Below, piece by piece: positions 35,101 to 37,514 of a stretch of 37,514 nt of DNA (positions within the stretch are counted from its first letter, which is position 1; every line of letters starts with the position of its first letter). Source of the DNA: Candidatus Schekmanbacteria bacterium (GTDB lineage Bacteria > CSSED10-310 > JACPHN01); the NCBI GenBank assembly GCA_016188575.1, contig JACPHN010000055.1, forward strand, positions 1 to 37,514. The letters run 5' to 3'. Below the pieces are notes generated by a model that saw only the letters and a program-made list of their open reading frames with translations, was not told the origin of the DNA and ran no database searches. Made by a program: the position numbers and the translations under genes.

Positions 35101-35900
35101 AACAGGATGAGGCCGTCGAAACCGAGGGACCTGGCGTGTTGGCTGAGAATGGAGAGCCCCTCGTCGAGATCGACGAACGCCTCTTCGCGTCCCTTGGCGA
35201 CGTTCGTGTAGGAGTTGAAGAAGCAATCCACGAGGTTGCCGATGAGCTGGATGCGTTCGTCCGTGCCCGCCGGGGCGTGCATGGCGCGCTCGAACCGCTC
35301 GACGTTCCAGCTCGCCTCGAGATCGCCCCAGCCGCCGGTCGCCACCGCGGGCAGACGGTTCAGCCGGGCGAAGAAGGCCTCGTCCCCGAGATTCTCCCGG
35401 TACTGCACGGCATCCCGAAAGAGCCCCTCCGAGAGATATACGCCGGGCAGCGTCGCGCCTGGCACGATCTCGCGAACGTAGTCCGCGTAATGGCCGAGAA
35501 TCGCGGACTCCATGCTGTCGTGGTCGAGCATGTGGTAGGGCACGAGGAGAAACTTTCTGCCCTCCATCCATCTGTTGTGTCGGCTGACGACGCCCGACAG
35601 CTCCGGGATCTCTCGAGCCCGCCGATACCCCTGGAGAAGCAGGTGCAGAACGGCCATGAAATGGCTCTTCCCGCTGCCAAAGCTCCCGTGGAGGTAGGCC
35701 GCCTTGCTCGTGCCGGTCTCGACCGCGCTCTTGATGAATCCAAGCGCCTCATCGAAAGAGCTGACGAGCTGGGGCGTCGGCACCCAGGCGTCGATGGTGG
35801 CATCGGCCCGCCCCGGCTGGACACCTTGCGTGAGCTTGAGCACGAAGTCGTCCTGGTGCACCTGCTCGGGGATGTGGATGAGCTCTTTCAGCAGGGTCAT
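32100..35900 (-). CDS. pglY: PglY-like large ATPase of BREX type 2 (BrxC/DUF6079 group)
   Basis: 1266 residues. ATG 35900 is chosen because GAGGAGGA (35911-35918) lies 10 bases upstream; a TTG two codons earlier is possible. The N-terminus (LLKELIHIPEQVHQDDFVLK) and the Walker A GSFGSGKS at 72-79 inside AAYLHGSFGSGKSHFMAVLH are typical of PglY-type proteins. Walker B is LILFLDE at 264-270. The remaining ~950 residues are a long helical body. A low-complexity Arg/Glu/Pro/Gly-rich segment near residues 1170-1210 is encoded by 18-bp tandem repeats. It is first in the operon and overlaps pglZ. PglY/BrxC ATPases are required for BREX phage resistance. Confidence 0.9.
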   Translation of the reverse strand: MTLLKELIHIPEQVHQDDFVLKLTQGVQPGRADATIDAWVPTPQLVSSFDEALGFIKSAVETGTSKAAYLHGSFGSGKSHFMAVLHLLLQGYRRAREIPELSGVVSRHNRWMEGRKFLLVPYHMLDHDSMESAILGHYADYVREIVPGATLPGVYLSEGLFRDAVQYRENLGDEAFFARLNRLPAVATGGWGDLEASWNVERFERAMHAPAGTDERIQLIGNLVDCFFNSYTNVAKGREEAFVDLDEGLSILSQHARSLGFDGLILFLDELILWLAGHAADLKFLNRQGQKVAKLVEGTKGHRPIPIISFVARQRDLRELVGDHITGAEKGAFADVLSWSEGRFHVIHFEDRNLPAVAERRLLAPRSPAAKAAIDAAFDGSTQVREEVLNALLTRTGDKAMFRQVYPFSPALVQALVVLSTALQRKRTALKIMSQILVEQRESLALGDVVPVGDLFDPLVRGGEAMTPGMRLHVENAKKLYYQKLRPLLERQYGVRAENAAAARAFVNDDRLIKTLLMAALVPEVEVFQHLTPARIAALNLGTVKAFFPGQEGRTVLTKLKAWAAEVGEIKIGADPANPTVAVQLSDVDTESIIARAANVDSLANRRRKVRDLLFEQLGVRPEGTLELRKELSWRGTRRTVEVAYANVRELSEESFRSRGESWKIFIDFPFDEPGYGPADDIAKIQEVRGTGEAQRTLVWLPAFFTARALKDLGKLVILEHILTGERFDQVADHLSPTDRQAARSLLGNQRDPLRQRLIRCLESAYGMSEQPAPEMIDMSLELSDCVQSLEPSFRPRPPVGANLAEAFENLVHQALDHQFPGHPHFETEVKPAVIKRVWDVLLEAVEQGGPRLAVEKSLRSEVRQVATPLELGTMGETHFVLGDFWRRHFEKKAAADGGAITVAKLRSWIDDPERRGLPQMLGNVLVLFFAAQTGRSFYHHNTPALPTLEKLDDALELRTDVLPDASSWDIAVDRAARLFGITCAHNRTAVNVGKLVAQVKDKASGLAGPCKALAATLRDSLPRHGICDSPRQKTANAAMALAMALDQADGSDLVRILAEARIETSDGAMAASMRKAEEVRQAILSFEWSTFDPLPGLIAGGSGKALEIRDKLGATLAADEHVTALGPTLAALARETTREVTRVLEEAERQRRQDEAEARRRPEAGVRSASEVRAESGPRAADERREADERREPGERREPGEQPGSRAFRDDGAPPRVATIIDDGTEHGWPAKVAADKLLSLATVLESNPDARIDLSWKIYRGGES
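32298..32357 (-). repeat. 18-bp tandem repeat inside pglY
   Basis: Units starting at 32298, 32316 and 32334 (plus-strand consensus G(C/T)CCG(G/C)TTCGCGCCGCTC) and a partial fourth at 32352. The first two are identical. Each unit encodes six residues of the type REPGER/READER, giving a charged linker. The length is a multiple of three, so expansion would not shift the frame. Confidence 0.75.
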
Positions 35901-35921
35901 GGGCAAGTCATCCTCCTCGCG

Positions 35922-36497
35922 TCAGGCCGACCGGAACAGCGGCTCGATGGCCTTGCGGCTTGCATACAGGTGCCGTGGGTCGTCCCGGAACGACGGGAAG
36001 CCGAGACGGGGCGGCGGCAAAACCGTCGCGCGTCACAAACCTTCGCGGGTAGCGAGGCATTTCCCGAGCAGGGCCCGAGAGAAACCGATCGAGGCTCACC
36101 GCGGCATTCGCGAGCGTGAAGAAGAAGCTGTGCATGTTGCCAGTCCCCCGCTCCTCGTGAATCCACCGCGCGCTCGGCGCCGGCGCGAGCACGGTGTCTA
36201 CGTTTCGGCGGACGTCCTGCAACGCTCGTTCGCGGAGGAACGGTCGAGGGCGGCCACGCCGCCGGCGAATGATTCCCGGCGGTGGTGCCTCTGCAGCGGA
36301 TCGATCCGATGGCGCTGCTCCAGATGCCGTTCCACATTCAAGAGCGCCTACGCGCGCAACGGCCCACCGCAGCTCGGAGCCGGCCCGAAACCGACGATGG
36401 GTTGAGCAGCGCCTCCGCGAAGGCCAGCCTTCAGGTCCGAAGAGATGCGAGCCGCGGGCCGATCGATCCTGGTGACCGCCAGTTTGTGAGCACGCAC
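35922..36497 (-). pseudogene. Frameshifted gene relic directly upstream of pglY
   Basis: No single frame spans this region, yet protein-like pieces line up on the minus strand in order: from GTG 36497 VRAHKLAVTRIDRPAARISS, an in-frame TAG at 36348, then ALLNVERHLEQRHRIDPLQR in the same frame. After a shift come ALQDVRRNVDTVLAPAPSAR, WIHEERGTGNMHSFFFTLAN and AAVSLDRFLSG. After another shift the last piece is PPPRLGFPSFRDDPRHLYAS and RKAIEPLFRSA, ending in TGA (35922-35924), 21 bases before the pglY ATG. The second and third pieces have G/C-rich third positions like real genes. I cannot name the family. Either the gene is decayed or the assembly contains indels. Confidence 0.45.
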
Positions 36498-36502
36498 TAC
36501 GC

Positions 36503-36558
36503 ACCTCCTTGGGAATCGACACGACAGTTGCTGTACGCCTATTCGCCGCACACGTCAA
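36503..36558 (-). promoter_or_regulatory. Promoter and strong ribosome site in front of the relic
   Basis: On the minus strand TTGACG (36558-36553), a 17-base spacer and TACAGC (36535-36530) form a possible sigma-70 promoter with a weak -10. It is followed by a consensus Shine-Dalgarno AAGGAGGT (36510-36503), five bases before GTG 36497. The signals fit the start of a real gene or operon, and transcription from here would run on into pglY. Confidence 0.45.
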
Positions 36559-36802
36559 GTGCTTTGGCCTGCGTTGGTGCTCCGACGGCAGCGCCAGAAC
36601 AAGGCGCCCCTCGGTGAGAAGAGCGGGGGCCGTCTGCCTGGGAGCGTCCAAGGCGTTTGCCGGCCAGCCGGCAAGGAGCACCACCAGATCAACGTGACCC
36701 CGCTCCAAGGCGTCGCATCGGGCACTCGGTGCTCCACGCCCCCCCAACGAAGCCGCGGCGAGGTTTTGCTGGATTCTCGAGGTCGCCGAGGGGCACGTCC
36801 GG
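36559..36802. other. Intergenic DNA without recognised features
   Basis: Open frames on both strands here are short or of non-coding composition. I see no repeat, hairpin or promoter that I can support in this part. Confidence 0.4.
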
Positions 36803-36980
36803 CGATCATATCGCTCCCAGATAAAATATCCGAGTCAGATATGAGCGCTCCTGAAGGCCGAAACCGCTCATATCTGCTCCAGATGCAGGTATCTGAGCGC
36901 GATATGATCGCTCATGGGCTGTTTCTACGATCATATCGCGCCCAGATGTTTTATCTAAACGAGCTCTGATCGGTCGATCA
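36803..36980. repeat. Three-unit array of palindromic ~62-bp repeats
   Basis: Three imperfect direct repeats begin at 36803, 36865 and 36928 (period 62-63). Each starts CG(A/C)TCATATC and continues with a CCAGAT box, 5-6 variable bases and a TATC box (palindromic in unit 2: CAGATGCAGGTATCTG). In units 1 and 2 the inverted form of the start follows (GATATGAGCG or GATATGATCG). Units differ by many substitutions but keep the dyads, as operator sites do. The array is AT-richer than its surroundings. It lies about 300 bases upstream of the relic/pglY transcription signals and just downstream of the nuclease-like gene. Confidence 0.7.
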
Positions 36981-37071
36981 CCCGAAATCCCGCTCAACCT
37001 CGATTCCCTCGTCGGATTGCGGCAGCACGCGCGAGAGGCGACTGCGGGTCCGACGAGATCCGGGCTTCGAG

Positions 37072-37159
37072 CGACTCGGTCCGGGTGACGACCGGACCCG
37101 GTGAAAGCACCCCGCCGACTCGGTCCGGGTGACGACCGGACCCGGTGAAAGCACCCCGC
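37072..37159. repeat. Perfect 44-bp tandem repeat, two copies, each with a hairpin
   Basis: 37072-37115 and 37116-37159 are identical. Each contains the inverted repeat GGTCCGG-GTGACGA-CCGGACC. The array ends 4 bases before the stop codon of the minus-strand nuclease-like gene, so on that strand it provides two successive hairpins directly after the gene, and may act as a double terminator. Confidence 0.8.
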
Positions 37160-37163
37160 ACCG

Positions 37164-37514
37164 CTAGATCAACGTGACGCCGCGCGCGGCGCAGTAGCGC
37201 TTCAGGCGCGGGGTCTTGGCGAGCGTCGCGAGCACGCGCTCGATCGGCCCGCGGCCAAGCTCGCGCTCCACCAGGTCGCACTTGTCGCGAAAGCGGTCCA
37301 CGTCCTCCTCGTCGGGGGCGGATTTGACCTCGAAGACACAAACGTGGCCGTTGATCGCGAGGATGTCGTACTCGTACCGGCGACCGGCGGGGCCGATGAG
37401 CCCGTCGCGGTCTTCGACATGCTGCCGGAGGCGGACATGCTCGGCGCGCAGATCGGTGCGGCCGAGAGCGATGCGGAGCGCGCCCGCGACCATGTCCTCG
37501 AGGTTGCGGCCAGT
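37164..37514 (-). CDS. PD-(D/E)XK nuclease-like protein (DUF3782-like), 5' partial
   Basis: The frame is open from the window edge (TGRNLEDMVAGALR...) to a TAG at 37164-37166; the start lies outside. The 116 visible residues include GRRYEYDILAINGHVCVFEV followed by KS, that is Asp (EYD) then Glu-x-Lys (FEVKS), the spacing of a PD-(D/E)XK active site, followed by EEDVDRFRDKCDLVERELG and a C-terminal strand. This matches the C-terminal nuclease-like half of DUF3782-type proteins, which usually carry an N-terminal coiled coil. Such genes are common in prokaryotic accessory regions and their function is unproven. An array of hairpins follows its stop. Confidence 0.6.
   Translation of the reverse strand, partial: TGRNLEDMVAGALRIALGRTDLRAEHVRLRQHVEDRDGLIGPAGRRYEYDILAINGHVCVFEVKSAPDEEDVDRFRDKCDLVERELGRGPIERVLATLAKTPRLKRYCAARGVTLI

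Noticed and set aside
35908-36747. A single intact 279-residue minus-strand protein upstream of pglY
   Set aside because: Its first two thirds have non-coding composition; only a middle segment looks like protein, and better continuations lie in other frames.
36803-36980. The repeat array as a CRISPR
   Set aside because: Only three units, each diverged and internally palindromic, with short 14-15 base intervals that are too short for spacers, and no cas genes.
37072-37159. 44-bp tandem repeat as a CRISPR fragment
   Set aside because: The two copies abut directly with no spacer.

Overview
The window is GC-rich bacterial chromosome. The order pilB-pilT-pilC-pilS-pilR is the one known from Myxococcus and Geobacter relatives. 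Together with a sigma-54 activator, a Ser/Thr kinase, -24/-12 promoters and many short dispersed palindromic repeats, it suggests a deltaproteobacterial-type lineage (Myxococcota, Desulfobacterota or a related candidate phylum). This assignment is an inference; there is no rRNA or tRNA gene to anchor it.

Layout. 1-174 is the 3' end of an unidentified gene. 569-3171 holds two genes of unknown function; the second is secreted and has a good sigma-54-type promoter. 3452-6852 is a tightly overlapping plus-strand operon, folK-panB-panC-Ser/Thr kinase (folate and pantothenate precursors). 6870-9328 is proA-proB (proline) on the minus strand. 9552-19682 is one run of plus-strand genes: pilB, pilT, pilC, pilS, pilR, a DUF4845-like membrane protein, trpE and trpG. 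From pilC onward they overlap or nearly touch, so pilus and anthranilate synthase genes share one translationally coupled unit. No pilA is present. A FAM173-like methyltransferase and a secreted M43-type metalloprotease follow, the latter behind a full-consensus -24/-12 promoter.

21681-24589 is a repeat-rich stretch: a strong terminator, a probable group II intron remnant, a Uma2-family nuclease gene, an N-terminal TrmO fragment and a TIG-domain fragment. A band-7/SPFH protein follows at 24590-25828.

25908-35900 is the main accessory feature. It is a minus-strand four-gene operon whose genes all overlap: a PglY-like ATPase, a PglZ phosphatase-fold protein, a BrxD ATPase and a BrxHI helicase. 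This is the PglY-PglZ-BrxD-BrxHI half of a type 2 BREX/Pgl phage-defence system. No PglX methyltransferase or PglW kinase lies where they would be expected. Instead, upstream of pglY there are a frameshifted gene relic that still has a recognisable promoter and Shine-Dalgarno, a three-unit array of palindromic ~62-bp repeats, a perfect 44-bp tandem repeat, and the end of a PD-(D/E)XK nuclease-like gene that runs off the window. Either the missing genes lie beyond position 37514 or this is a methylase-less variant of the system.
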